Source of the DNA: Nostoc favosum CHAB5714
Lineage (GTDB): Bacteria > Cyanobacteriota > Cyanobacteriia > Cyanobacteriales > Nostocaceae
Reading direction: 5' to 3'
DNA length: 64,000 bases
Assembly (NCBI RefSeq): GCF_020829495.1
Contig: NZ_JAIVFQ010000023.1
Location: forward strand, 1 to 64,000
A program made the translations under genes and the position numbers. Shown here in pieces: positions 1 to 7,809 of the stretch (position 1 is the first letter of the stretch; every line of letters begins with the position of its first letter). The notes under the pieces were generated by a model, which had not been told where the DNA came from, searched no databases, and saw nothing but the letters and a program-made list of their open reading frames with translations.

Positions 1-76
1 TCTTAACACGATCGCACAAGAAGCGATAATGATCACCTGACTCAAAGAAAAACGTATATAGTTATGCTCTGTTTTT

Positions 77-95
77 AAACTAAACGGTTTAGTTT
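77..95 (-). terminator. hairpin at the end of the eight-gene operon
   Basis: AAACTAAAC, one base, then GTTTAGTTT form a 9-bp stem that overlaps the stop codon of the last operon gene. On the minus strand a short T/A stretch follows. It may terminate the operon. It also lies in the inner part of a Tn3-type inverted repeat, so the symmetry may belong to that element. Confidence 0.4.
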
Positions 96-128
96 GCACT
101 TGGTGACAGCTTCGCCAGATCTACCCCC
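86..128 (-). repeat. solitary Tn3-type terminal inverted repeat
   Basis: Read on the minus strand this starts with GGGGGTAGATCTGGCGAAGC and runs into GCTGTCACCA. It matches the ends of the Tn3-family transposon at 33915 and 38747 with few mismatches. The outer end faces right, so the element it once bounded would lie to the left, outside the window. It overlaps and supplies the last codons of the lipoprotein gene at 89-652. Confidence 0.65.
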
Positions 129-652
129 AATTGTGTTTGCAGTTCTAATTGTCTTGTATTGAATTGAGCAGCGAGTTTGGCAGTTTCAAGTTGCATTTCT
201 GCTTCACTGGTAGCTAACAACACGTTCCCCAGAGATTCTCCATTTTGCAACATACCTAAAGCCATGCGTTCGACAGCACCGTTGCGTCCGGTAACATTAA
301 GAACATCGCTGAATAACGGTGCTGTTTGTTGCAAGAGTTTGAGTTGTCTTTCGGTTTGCTTATCCGCCTCTTCAAAAGAGCGTTTCCTTTCGGCAGCAGA
401 GGAGAGGAATTGCAATTGCTCCTCGGCTTGAGTATCTTTCATGGCAGCAAGCATATCTTCTTCGCGCTCTTTGTCCGAGTAGAATTTTTCTAGTTTTCGC
501 AGTTCAACACCAGCAAAAGAAGCAAGCGCGATCGCACTAATATTACCAGAGATGAAAAACTTTAAGTCCTTGGGATTAACACAAGAAGTTAAGACTAGAG
601 CCGCTAACCCGCTACCCCCAATTTTTAGCCAATGAAATAGCATTTGCACCAC
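89..652 (-). CDS. putative coiled-coil lipoprotein
   Basis: Protein of 187 residues. The N-terminus has a hydrophobic stretch ending in LVLTSC, which fits a lipobox with Cys24, so export and lipid anchoring are likely. A second hydrophobic patch (about residues 32-50) is followed by a long charged, probably coiled-coil region rich in Glu, Lys and Gln. No enzyme motif is visible. It is the last gene of an eight-gene minus-strand operon and overlaps the preceding gene by 28 bases. Its final residues (about GVDLAKLSPSAN) are encoded by a Tn3-type inverted repeat, so the original C-terminus may have been replaced. Function unknown. Confidence 0.6.
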   Translation of the reverse strand: MVQMLFHWLKIGGSGLAALVLTSCVNPKDLKFFISGNISAIALASFAGVELRKLEKFYSDKEREEDMLAAMKDTQAEEQLQFLSSAAERKRSFEEADKQTERQLKLLQQTAPLFSDVLNVTGRNGAVERMALGMLQNGESLGNVLLATSEAEMQLETAKLAAQFNTRQLELQTQLGVDLAKLSPSAN

Positions 653-840
653 CCAAAAGTTAACCCAACAGCGATGATTTGTAAGAGCATGGAGTTATCA
701 GCTTTACCCAAGGTATAAGTAATTACTGATGCCACACCAATAACTAGGAAAGACCAGGGCAGTAGACTAATTAATTGTGCTGCTGCACTAGCAATTAAAA
801 AGCCGCATATCCAGATCAGGAGTTTGCAGACTTGTGACAT
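625..840 (-). CDS. small multi-pass membrane protein
   Basis: Protein of 71 residues that is almost entirely hydrophobic, with about three short membrane segments separated by a KADNS turn. A strong ribosome site (AGGAGGG) lies 6 bases before the ATG. The gene sits between a coiled-coil protein gene and the lipoprotein gene of the same operon and overlaps the latter by 28 bases, which suggests translational coupling. The size and topology resemble small holin-like or scaffold membrane proteins, but no family is recognised. Confidence 0.65.
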   Translation of the reverse strand: MSQVCKLLIWICGFLIASAAAQLISLLPWSFLVIGVASVITYTLGKADNSMLLQIIAVGLTFGWCKCYFIG

Positions 841-852
841 TGTTCCCTCCTG

Positions 853-1533
853 TTAGCTGTTTGCTGATTTAATACGCTGTGTAATTCCAAGTGGAGTACC
901 AGAATAACGCGCTTCCCTCAGTTGACGGAATTTATCAACCAAAGATGTAGTTTGTTCTTCATAGGGTGTAGGCTCTTTCTTAGTAGTTTCAGCCGTCAGC
1001 TTCGCTTGCTTTTTAGCAAGTGTTTCTGAATACTGTGACGCAATTCGCCCCAGGCTGATTCCTAAATCGTCCTGTGCTGATGCAATAGATGAACGACTTC
1101 CACCAACTATCTCTCGGAATTTCGACTCCAGATTGGCTAGATTAGTGGAGAGGTTTTTTTCCAGTTCAGCATGAGCGACTCTGGACTCGCCTACATTCTC
1201 ACTAACTTCAGCCTGCTTTTCTGTTACCTTGTAAAAGGATTTGAGGTAGCGACTAATAGCTGTTGAATATTCTGCCCAGTTTTTAGCTTGGAACTCTGCA
1301 CCCTTGGCTTTTTCAAGGGCGGAAGCTACGTCTTCTTCGGTGAGGTCGCCAAATACCTTGAAATTAACAGGCAACATATCAGCAATGCGTTGGGCATTTT
1401 CCCAAATCGCGGAATCCAAACCAAAATGAGAATCTCTTGGGATTAGGGCTTTGCTGATGTCGCCGTTTAAGTCTGAAAGGTTTAGCCCAGTATTTTTTGC
1501 TGGTTCTGGTTTTGAGGTTGTTGGTTTGACCAT
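853..1533 (-). CDS. hypothetical coiled-coil protein
   Basis: Protein of 226 residues, soluble and highly charged. The N-terminal 30 residues look disordered (Pro, Lys, Thr, Ser rich). Residues about 85-185 are rich in Ala, Glu, Lys and Gln in a heptad-like pattern suggesting a long coiled coil. No catalytic motif or signal peptide is seen. It lies 2 bases after the preceding operon gene and 12 bases before the small membrane protein gene, so it is surely co-transcribed. A structural or adaptor role beside the membrane protein is possible, but this is inference. Confidence 0.65.
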   Translation of the reverse strand: MVKPTTSKPEPAKNTGLNLSDLNGDISKALIPRDSHFGLDSAIWENAQRIADMLPVNFKVFGDLTEEDVASALEKAKGAEFQAKNWAEYSTAISRYLKSFYKVTEKQAEVSENVGESRVAHAELEKNLSTNLANLESKFREIVGGSRSSIASAQDDLGISLGRIASQYSETLAKKQAKLTAETTKKEPTPYEEQTTSLVDKFRQLREARYSGTPLGITQRIKSANS

Positions 1534-1535
1534 GA

Positions 1536-1937
1536 TTATCTAACATCAATTAATGAATTACAAGGTTGATACTCTACAAACACATCATCTTCAAATTCTT
1601 GCCACTCAGCATTTAGAGGACGGAAGAAGCGTACATTATTCTCTAGCTTGATTTCCAGATTAATCTCAGGAAACTTAAAAACATTCTCCTTCTCAATTAC
1701 CCTAGTTAGTTCAACATCACGGTCAATTTGTACTCCTAGATTCAAAGTGACTCCGGCTTTTTTGTACTTCTGCCAGTAATAAGAGAATTCTTTCTTGTCT
1801 AGGAAATTGACATTAACTTGAGGTATCCCGTTTTCAAATAACAGTGCGAGTATTCCTAGTGGCTGATAATGAATCTTGGCGATTCCTAAGTCCTTTTCGT
1901 AGCACCAGTAGGCGCGGTGGAAGTGGGCTGTTTGCAA
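1536..1937 (-). CDS. hypothetical protein, operon gene 5
   Basis: Protein of 133 residues, mixed alpha/beta in appearance, without signal peptide or membrane segment. The N-terminal half alternates aromatic and charged residues (YWCYEKDLGIAKIHYQPLG). The start is TTG, supported by GGAGAAAAAG just upstream and by an overlap of 52 bases with the preceding gene. No family is recognised. Its place inside the overlapping operon is the only functional hint. Confidence 0.6.
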   Translation of the reverse strand: MQTAHFHRAYWCYEKDLGIAKIHYQPLGILALLFENGIPQVNVNFLDKKEFSYYWQKYKKAGVTLNLGVQIDRDVELTRVIEKENVFKFPEINLEIKLENNVRFFRPLNAEWQEFEDDVFVEYQPCNSLIDVR

Positions 1938-2398
1938 AACTTTTTCTCCAATTTTTTAATGAGCATTTTGGCGACAGACTGCCAAACCAACGACCAAGCA
2001 TGGTTGTTTTGTAGTCTCAACCGGGCAGCAGCAATATCAGCACTAGATGGGATAATACTGCCGTACTTTTCTAGATTGTTAATCGCTTGTTGAAAACTGA
2101 CAACTTCATCTTCGGAGAAAGGAATGTCAGGAGCGACGGCTTTAGTTAATCTCTCCATCACTCCACTTAGTGTCGCTGATTCCTCCTTTATCCTCTGCAA
2201 TTCCTGGGACATCACCTCTATTGCAGCCAGGTTCGATTGTGCGATCGCTTGCTCGAATTCCACCAGTTGGTTTTCGAGTTGGCGTTGTACTTCCTCACTA
2301 ATGATTTTGGTAATGTCAGTAAATCCTCGCCCCTTATTTACTGAATTAATAAAATCTTGAACTTCAGGCGATGTAGGGTATGCACTCGAATCGTCCAT
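1886..2398 (-). CDS. hypothetical coiled-coil protein, operon gene 4
   Basis: Protein of 170 residues. Residues about 30-80 form a Glu/Gln-rich amphipathic stretch (RQLENQLVEFEQAIAQS) typical of a coiled coil, and the C-terminal 40 residues are basic. A good ribosome site (GGAGGG) precedes the ATG. The start lies inside the upstream gene (35-base overlap) and the end overlaps the next gene by 52 bases. No domain is recognised. Confidence 0.6.
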   Translation of the reverse strand: MDDSSAYPTSPEVQDFINSVNKGRGFTDITKIISEEVQRQLENQLVEFEQAIAQSNLAAIEVMSQELQRIKEESATLSGVMERLTKAVAPDIPFSEDEVVSFQQAINNLEKYGSIIPSSADIAAARLRLQNNHAWSLVWQSVAKMLIKKLEKKFCKQPTSTAPTGATKRT

Positions 2399-2888
2399 CT
2401 TCCAAATCCCTCCACTCTAATGAAACACCAACACGATTGGCAAAAGTATTAACAGTCTGTTTCATGGCTTCATACCCCAGGTAGTCACAACTATCTAATA
2501 ACTGTGAGAGTTCCACATCAATGAACTGCTTTTGAATAAGAGCCAATTGTTTCTTTTTCTTCTCTGCCATTTGGGATCTTGCAATTTGTTTCCCCTGCTC
2601 TCTAGCCTTTTCCATAGCCTCAAGGCGAGTTTGCTCCATTGCTTGGGCAATTTGTAACTCCTCTGATGCCTGAGATTGAATTAGTTTGTGATCACGTACT
2701 AGCCGCTCAAAAATCGCTAGTCGCAAATCATCATCAAAAGCAATCTCTAAACTCTCAAGTACAACGGCAAAGGCTGTGGTCACAGAAATAGTTTGTTCAT
2801 TCTTACCTCTGACTATGCTTCTTGTTTGAGGCTCTATTGATGCGGATTCTGTGGAGGGGACTGTTAAGTCTGTACTTTTACGTGCCAT
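2364..2888 (-). CDS. hypothetical charged helical protein, operon gene 3
   Basis: Protein of 174 residues. Residues about 75-120 are an uninterrupted charged helix (EKAREQGKQIARSQMAEKKK), and the N-terminal 35 residues are Ser/Thr rich and probably flexible. The ATG overlaps the 3' end of the preceding HTH-repeat gene by 11 bases. No signal peptide or catalytic motif is seen. Function unknown. Confidence 0.6.
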   Translation of the reverse strand: MARKSTDLTVPSTESASIEPQTRSIVRGKNEQTISVTTAFAVVLESLEIAFDDDLRLAIFERLVRDHKLIQSQASEELQIAQAMEQTRLEAMEKAREQGKQIARSQMAEKKKKQLALIQKQFIDVELSQLLDSCDYLGYEAMKQTVNTFANRVGVSLEWRDLEDGRFECIPYIA

Positions 2889-3687
2889 ATTTCTTTTGCG
2901 CTAATTTAGTCCAATTTGATAATTCCGAAACCGAGTAGTGCCTTCGTTTACTGAATCCTCCCCACTTATATAGAGTCCGGGGTGAAACCTTATAACCATA
3001 AGCCGCTAGATATTTCGGTAAGTCGCGTCCTATACATCCCCGCATCCGCCAAGCGTGCCACATCTTAGAACTTGAAGCTGTCTCCAAATTCATTGCTCGT
3101 CGTGTCCAAGTTCTCATCATCACCATTAGTTCCCGAATGCTTGGAAACCTTTGGGTTGGGTGATCATGCCGCCAACAGGCCATATACACCAGTATTGATG
3201 CCTTACCCTCTTCGACATAACGTTCATACTTCGGTATCCCCAAAAACTGTTTCCATGAAGCCCAACAATTTCTAGAAATGCAACGGTTCATAATTTCGTC
3301 ACATGACCTTTTCACGCTTGATAACGCTATGAGTTTAGGGGCTGGTATGTCGGGTTGTTTATCTTGGGGAGAATTTATTGTTTCACAAAAAGCATTAAAT
3401 ACCTCTTCTACTTTGTACTCGTTACTTTGCCAGTAGTTTCTTAAACTCCGATATGTGATTTTCTCACGGGGCGCTCCCTTGCGATACCACGCCAAGCACA
3501 ACAACAACTGTGATTGTTCCGATGTGTATGAGCGATCGCTCACCTTCTTTCCCTGCGGATAAACTGCACCAGCAAGGCGCTCCCAATTGCGCCAAGTGCG
3601 GTCACTTATAGTTGCTCCCCGTATCTTTTCACATTGAGTTTTGAGATTGATTGATTGGCTTATCCAATCCTCTAGTACTACTGTCAT
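2878..3687 (-). CDS. DNA-binding-like protein with three HTH-type repeats
   Basis: Protein of 269 residues that appears to contain the same unit three times. The units begin near residue 28 (ISDRTWRNWERLAG), near residue 137 (CISRNCWASWKQFLG) and near residue 232 (VSPRTLYKWGGFSKRRHYS). The first two continue with a region ending in CLAWYRKG or YMACWRHD. The R-T-W-x-x-W helix resembles MerR-like or plasmid HTH recognition helices, and a similar helix occurs in the protein at 4252-4644. It is the second gene of the operon and starts inside the first (59-base overlap). Operon regulation or DNA attachment is a reasonable guess. No close family is recognised. Confidence 0.6.
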   Translation of the reverse strand: MTVVLEDWISQSINLKTQCEKIRGATISDRTWRNWERLAGAVYPQGKKVSDRSYTSEQSQLLLCLAWYRKGAPREKITYRSLRNYWQSNEYKVEEVFNAFCETINSPQDKQPDIPAPKLIALSSVKRSCDEIMNRCISRNCWASWKQFLGIPKYERYVEEGKASILVYMACWRHDHPTQRFPSIRELMVMMRTWTRRAMNLETASSSKMWHAWRMRGCIGRDLPKYLAAYGYKVSPRTLYKWGGFSKRRHYSVSELSNWTKLAQKKYGT

Positions 3688-3850
3688 GGTTTAAAGTTTG
3701 TAAAACTAACGTGGCTGTAATTATTGAAAGAGTAATTGTGATGATAGCTGCACAAAATTCTAACAAACCAGACGAATTTCTTTCTTCTCTTTCTATTGTT
3801 TCAGTTGCACCATCAAGAGTTGTTTTTGTATGAGTCTCTTTCCTGTACAC
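3629..3850 (-). CDS. small single-pass membrane protein, first gene of the operon
   Basis: Protein of 73 residues: a charged N-terminus of about 30 residues, one membrane segment (about 31-50, LEFCAAIITITLSIITATLV) and a short polar tail. The start is GTG, with GGAGAAGAG about 9 bases upstream. It is the promoter-proximal gene of an eight-gene run in which almost every junction overlaps or nearly touches. Function unknown. Confidence 0.55.
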   Translation of the reverse strand: MYRKETHTKTTLDGATETIEREERNSSGLLEFCAAIITITLSIITATLVLQTLNHDSSTRGLDKPINQSQNSM

Positions 3851-4251
3851 ATTATCTCTTCTCCGTATATATGGACACTTGTAGCTATTTGATTGGTACT
3901 ACACTTGCTCCCCCATTGAAAAAAGTGTGTATGAAAATCCGGGGTCTGGAAGCTAAACTTGGTTCATTTTATTTGCTAACGTTTTGCCGAATTCTTATGC
4001 TGTAACTATTTGAGACTTGTATTATTCTAGTATTACTCCAATTGATGATTTGTGATGGGGTTACTAGGCGGCTATTTCAGCTCTTTTCAAGAAAAGTCGG
4101 CAGAACAAATGTAGTTTGTCATTGAGGGCGAAAAGCTATTTTTGCTTATGTTGTCGATGTAGTAGCCTGTAAGAGTTAAAAAATCAGCAGTTCACTTTTT
4201 TAGAGCAATAAATCCCTCTTCTCCTTTTTACTGTACTAAGACTCTATGTAT
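3851..4251. other. intergenic, probable promoter region of the operon
   Basis: About 400 bases without a credible gene. The right half is AT-rich. It must hold the promoter for the minus-strand operon, but I cannot identify clear -35/-10 boxes. Confidence 0.4.
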
Positions 4252-4644
4252 TTATTCAGACTTAGGAACTTGTGACTGCTCTCGTTGATATTGTTCAACA
4301 GTGAACTCTTTGAGAGTCTTTTGTAAGCAGTCTTGAACTATCCATTTTTTAGTAATGCCATGAGGTAGATTAGTGAAAATTTCACCGATCTTTCCTGTTA
4401 CCCAAACCTGATAGCGAACTATAGGTGGTGCTGAATTAGCGTCAGATATTTTTTCAACCATTTCTATATGCTGCTGTTTATATTCAGGTACAGACATTGC
4501 TAATTCATGCCATCGTTTCCAAGTGCGATGACATATTCCCAAAATCCGCGTTCCCTCGGCCACAGATAGCGGTAATTCAATTAGATGTGAATCGGTTTCT
4601 CGTTTTTGGGAATCAAACAGTCTATTTCTCCACTCCTTCATCAT
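4252..4644 (-). CDS. hypothetical HTH-type protein
   Basis: Protein of 130 residues. Residues about 28-50 (VAEGTRILGICHRTWKRWHE) contain the same R-T-W-x-x-W helix as the triple-repeat protein at 2878-3687, so the two are probably distant relatives. The rest is helical and soluble. The ATG follows a weak ribosome site. It is monocistronic, 400 bases upstream of the operon and on the same strand. A regulatory role is plausible, but the family is unrecognised. Confidence 0.5.
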   Translation of the reverse strand: MMKEWRNRLFDSQKRETDSHLIELPLSVAEGTRILGICHRTWKRWHELAMSVPEYKQQHIEMVEKISDANSAPPIVRYQVWVTGKIGEIFTNLPHGITKKWIVQDCLQKTLKEFTVEQYQREQSQVPKSE

Positions 4645-4778
4645 TAGTCCATTGCTAAATAGTAGTTAATAGATTTTTAATTAAGACCTACCAAATTTAG
4701 GCACTAGCTTCAACCGTATTGATTTAACTCTGACAGTTTGTAGTCTGTTATTTGGCTGTGAATTGACATCGATAATTT

Positions 4779-4807
4779 AATAATAAAAAACCCGTGCAAG
4801 GACGGGT
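4779..4807 (-). terminator. rho-independent terminator
   Basis: ACCCGT (4790-4795) and ACGGGT (4802-4807) form a 6-bp GC-rich stem around GCAAGG. On the minus strand the stem is followed by TTTTTTATTATT. It lies 35 bases after the stop of the 70-residue gene at 4842-5054. Confidence 0.8.
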
Positions 4808-4841
4808 AGTGTCTGTGTGACGTTTTTATGTCACCCTGACA

Positions 4842-5054
4842 TTAGTTAGCTGATAATATTTTATGGATAGCTCCAAAATGGTTAAGAACAGCAGGTTTTG
4901 GTTTTTGATATCTTGAGCTCCTTTCATCTGCCAACCAATGAGTAATCGTTTGCTCTGGATATCCAGTGAGTTTATGCATCAAATATATTGGGACATCATA
5001 AATTTTTTTGAATTCTTTTGGATGCATTGGTTCAATGCCAATCTTTTGTGTCAT
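4842..5054 (-). CDS. small HTH-like protein
   Basis: Protein of 70 residues, basic, with a helix-turn-helix-like centre (IYLMHKLTGYPEQTITHWLA) of XRE type followed by a basic tail. It is a single gene with its own terminator (4779-4807). HIP1 GCGATCGC sits in its 5' region. It is probably a small regulator, though the match to any named family is weak. Confidence 0.5.
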   Translation of the reverse strand: MTQKIGIEPMHPKEFKKIYDVPIYLMHKLTGYPEQTITHWLADERSSRYQKPKPAVLNHFGAIHKILSAN

Positions 5055-5292
5055 GATGCGATCGCTCCTACTTTAGGTAAAGTCTATGGTGGGAGTAGTC
5101 CTCCGGTGTTGTAACCACTGGGGGCATTTTGCTGAAAATATATATATCATATATTTTTGCTCCATACTTGGATAAAACTTAGATAGATAAATAGAGCAAA
5201 ACGGTTGTGAAAAAAATTACATAATCAAATCAGATTCCAATACTGCTCGGGTTTTGCATTTTGAACTCAGAATTTGGTTTAGGAAAAAGGTT

Positions 5293-5357
5293 AAACCAAT
5301 TCGCAGAGGGGCGTTCGCTTTTAGCGTCTCCAAGAGTTGGCCATTGCGAATTGGTTT
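5293..5357 (-). terminator. long hairpin repeat behind the DUF4351 gene
   Basis: AAACCAATTCGCA (5293-5305) and its exact complement (5345-5357) enclose a GAGGGGCG...CTCC core related to the dispersed GGAGACGC repeats. The minus strand continues into CTTTTTCC. Further TTGGTTTA/TAAACCAA pairs flank it, so alternative pairings exist. It starts 6 bases after the stop of the gene at 5363-6265 and may act as its terminator. Confidence 0.5.
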
Positions 5358-5362
5358 TATCC

Positions 5363-6265
5363 TTATTGTTGGTTTAACCAAGTTTCTAAATCAGTCAAGG
5401 ACGAGAAATCTAATAATGCCTCTGCCAAACCTTCTATTTGTTCAACAGGTAATTCTTGAACACGTTCAATTAATGATAAGTCTATCTCACCAAAGCGGCG
5501 ATTTAATAATCGTATAACTAAACGCTGTTCCCCTTGCTTGATTCCTTGTGTCTGTCCTTCCTGTACAGCTCTTTCACGGTCTTGCTGATAAAGTGGTTCC
5601 AATCGCATAATTAACTCCTGATCATCTGGTTCTAAATTTTGATTGACTCTTAAATTCTGGCGGAGATTGTAGACTAATTCTAGCGTTGCTTTCCGAAAGG
5701 GATGATTTGCTGGCATTACTTGTAGCTCATCAATTGCTTGCCCTTGTACTTTCCCTCTACCCAGTATTCTTAACCACAAAGTTTCAGGAATAACTGGTAG
5801 CTGATGGATAGCGACGATAGCTGTCCTGAGAGCATCTGCCAGAAAATGTACTCCCGGCAACCAATCATTTGTTGGTATTGCCCTAAAACTAGATAATAAG
5901 TTTGCAGATGCAGTGGGAGTCAAAATCCATAGTTTAGGAATTTCTGACTCTTGAACAAAAGTCTCATTTCGGTTTGCTTCTCGTTGTAATCTACCCCTGA
6001 CTTCTAAAAGTTTTAACAGACAATCACAAATTTCATCACTTGATGCAGCATTTCGATATGGTTCTAATATTGCGGGTGTTTCTGCAAACCTTCCTAGAAG
6101 CCCTAAAACTTCTAAATTAGTGTTTTGTCCTACTGAAGGAGAAAATAAAACATCAATTTGTCGAACTTCTCCTGCTACACGACTTGGAGCTTGCACTTCT
6201 CCATAAGGTTTCAGTAATTCTTCCAAATAATCCTTCGCAAATTGGTCATGAATAAATCGAGTCAT
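5363..6265 (-). CDS. DUF4351-containing protein (PD-(D/E)XK-like family)
   Basis: Protein of 300 residues. The C-terminal 60 residues (about LVIRLLNRRFGEIDLSLIE through TDLETWLNQQ) match the DUF4351 domain common in Nostocales. The preceding stretch (QEGQTQGIKQGEQ) is the usual Gly/Gln-rich linker. The N-terminal half resembles the cyanobacterial Rpn/PD-(D/E)XK-type putative transposase/nuclease proteins, but I cannot place a full catalytic set. Such genes are multicopy and scattered in these genomes. It stands alone between repeat-rich spacers. Confidence 0.7.
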   Translation of the reverse strand: MTRFIHDQFAKDYLEELLKPYGEVQAPSRVAGEVRQIDVLFSPSVGQNTNLEVLGLLGRFAETPAILEPYRNAASSDEICDCLLKLLEVRGRLQREANRNETFVQESEIPKLWILTPTASANLLSSFRAIPTNDWLPGVHFLADALRTAIVAIHQLPVIPETLWLRILGRGKVQGQAIDELQVMPANHPFRKATLELVYNLRQNLRVNQNLEPDDQELIMRLEPLYQQDRERAVQEGQTQGIKQGEQRLVIRLLNRRFGEIDLSLIERVQELPVEQIEGLAEALLDFSSLTDLETWLNQQ

Positions 6266-6682
6266 AAATTTTAATCATTTTTCAAATTACTGGAATTGAA
6301 GAAGAATTCAGAAGTCAGAATCAAGACGCTCGATAGCGCCGGCGGCAAGCGAATCCTTGAGCGTCTGACTCGCTTGCCGCCGGCGCTATTAGTCGGGGAT
6401 TCAGACCCGCGACTTTATTGTTGACCACCAAATTTTCTTGTTTTGTGGGGGTGCAAAAACGCCGGTTATTCATCCGCTTTTTCGGTCAGAATTCAGAATG
6501 AATTCTGACTCCTGACTCCTGAATTCTGTTTGATAAATTGTCTTTAGTGAGATGCAGTAATATATATGTACTATCATATCCTGTTGCCTCTCAACTTTAA
6601 ACAGCCTTTTTTTCAAGAATGCGCGAGCTTCACCTAAAAAGTTTATTGAAACAGACTTTTAGATGTCACCTGACTCCTGAAT
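6266..6682. repeat. repeat-rich spacer with 20-bp inverted repeat
   Basis: ATAGCGCCGGCGGCAAGCGA (6333-6352) and its exact complement (6370-6389) form a 20-bp stem with a 17-base loop. Around it are several copies of ATTCAGAAGTCAGAAT and CTGACTCCTGAATTC type, the usual intergenic repeats of heterocystous cyanobacteria. No gene is seen. Confidence 0.7.
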
Positions 6683-6967
6683 TCATATCTTCAAGAAGCC
6701 TTCTCTTTGTTTGACAAGCACCGAGCGCAAGTACCGCCGACAAGCTGCTTCTCCCCGATAAATCAGAATTCGCAGCGCCTCTATTTCCTGCATTGGAGAA
6801 ACACAGATTTCGGCGATGGCTGGAATCAAATTCTGTTGCGAACGCACGTAATCTTGATGCTGTTGCTCTAACTCCTGAATCTTGGAATTCAACTGCTGTA
6901 TTTGCCGTAATGCTTGAGTTAAGGAAGATTCTCTGATTTGAGACTGGTTATCTAAAGTTAATGTCAT
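6683..6967 (-). CDS. hypothetical small coiled-coil protein
   Basis: Protein of 94 residues. Residues about 15-50 (LTQALRQIQQLNSKIQELEQ) form a strong coiled coil, and the C-terminal part is basic with RGEAACRRYLRSVL. TTCTCC on the plus strand gives a GGAGAA ribosome site just before the ATG. It heads a run of small genes toward the ERF recombinase. Family unknown. Confidence 0.55.
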   Translation of the reverse strand: MTLTLDNQSQIRESSLTQALRQIQQLNSKIQELEQQHQDYVRSQQNLIPAIAEICVSPMQEIEALRILIYRGEAACRRYLRSVLVKQREGFLKI

Positions 6968-6999
6968 TTTTTTCTCCTCTTAATTTAAATTCTTTCTGT

Positions 7000-7213
7000 T
7001 TACTGTTGAGTTGCCTGTTGTACACCATCAATTGCATCCACTATTTCTTCTAAAACATTGAACGCATCATTTAGCACCACATCATTTGATGTAGAAAAGG
7101 AAGGAGGACGACTGAAGCCTGCGATAATCCTTACTGCTCCCCACAAGCTGCAACGTATATTGACAACCTTGCAAGATAGTCCGAATCTCTGATGTGGTTA
7201 ACTTGATTTCCAT
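7000..7213 (-). pseudogene. small gene with a frameshift in a G-run
   Basis: From ATG at 7213 (ribosome site GGGAGAG) the frame reads MEIKLTTSEIRTILQGCQYT and stops after 42 codons. If one G of the GGGG run in CTTGTGGGGAGC is removed, the frame continues through AVRIIAGFSRPPSFSTSNDV to VDAIDGVQQATQQ and stops at 7000, giving about 70 residues. Both halves look coding and the spacing fits a one-base insertion. The family is unrecognised. It is either a recent mutation or a sequencing error. Confidence 0.6.
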
Positions 7214-7227
7214 TACTGTTTCTCTCC

Positions 7228-7569
7228 CTAAAATTTATCTCGTTGAATACTGAAACTTGCTCCGACTAGAGAACTGCCCAAGAAAGCGGAAAAGCTTACC
7301 AGCATTGCACCCAGGCAAATATTTTTCTGTTGCTGCCAACCAGAGATGATTATGTTGGGATTATTAGTCTCGATAATCTCCATTCCCCAGCACCCCATTG
7401 CTCCAACTCCCGAAAACCCAGTAATCAGCACAGAGACAATTGCAGTTGTTTCTATGGTGCGATCGATAAAAATTTTGGGGCTAAATCTTTTTCGAGTCCG
7501 ACGAAGAACTAATTTATTACAAGTGTTTGAAGGCAAAGATGATTTATGAGTCATTTTATGGGTTTTCAT
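7228..7569 (-). CDS. hypothetical two-pass membrane protein
   Basis: Protein of 113 residues. The N-terminal 38 residues are strongly basic, followed by two membrane segments (about 43-62, AIVSVLITGFSGVGAMGCWG, and about 83-103, LGAMLVSFSAFLGSSLVGAS). The start overlaps the stop of the next upstream gene (7566) by 4 bases. The pattern fits a small inner-membrane protein with a cytoplasmic basic head. Function unknown. Confidence 0.55.
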   Translation of the reverse strand: MKTHKMTHKSSLPSNTCNKLVLRRTRKRFSPKIFIDRTIETTAIVSVLITGFSGVGAMGCWGMEIIETNNPNIIISGWQQQKNICLGAMLVSFSAFLGSSLVGASFSIQRDKF

Positions 7570-7769
7570 TTTGCTTCGTCTAACTCCACAAAAAATCCTG
7601 CACCTGTATTTGTCACTTTTACCAGCTTACGATTAACTAACGTTTGAATCACCCCCAGACTAAAATTTATAGTGCATAATCGAGCGCTGCCACCGCAACG
7701 GCGGAGATACTGTAGGCACAATGAGGAATGGTCAGCAGGGGCGGGGTAAGTGGATTTTTTCTTCGGCAT
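7566..7769 (-). CDS. small winged-helix-like protein
   Basis: Protein of 67 residues. The C-terminal part (FSLGVIQTLVNRKLVKVTNT) looks like the helix and wing of a winged-helix fold, and the protein is basic. The ATG overlaps the next gene by 4 bases, so the two are translated together. There are two Cys residues but no clear metal site. Function unknown, with DNA binding possible. Confidence 0.5.
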   Translation of the reverse strand: MPKKKSTYPAPADHSSLCLQYLRRCGGSARLCTINFSLGVIQTLVNRKLVKVTNTGAGFFVELDEAK

Positions 7770-7809
7770 GATATTTTTCCTATTGGTGTTATGAGAAGAT
7801 ATGATTGCT

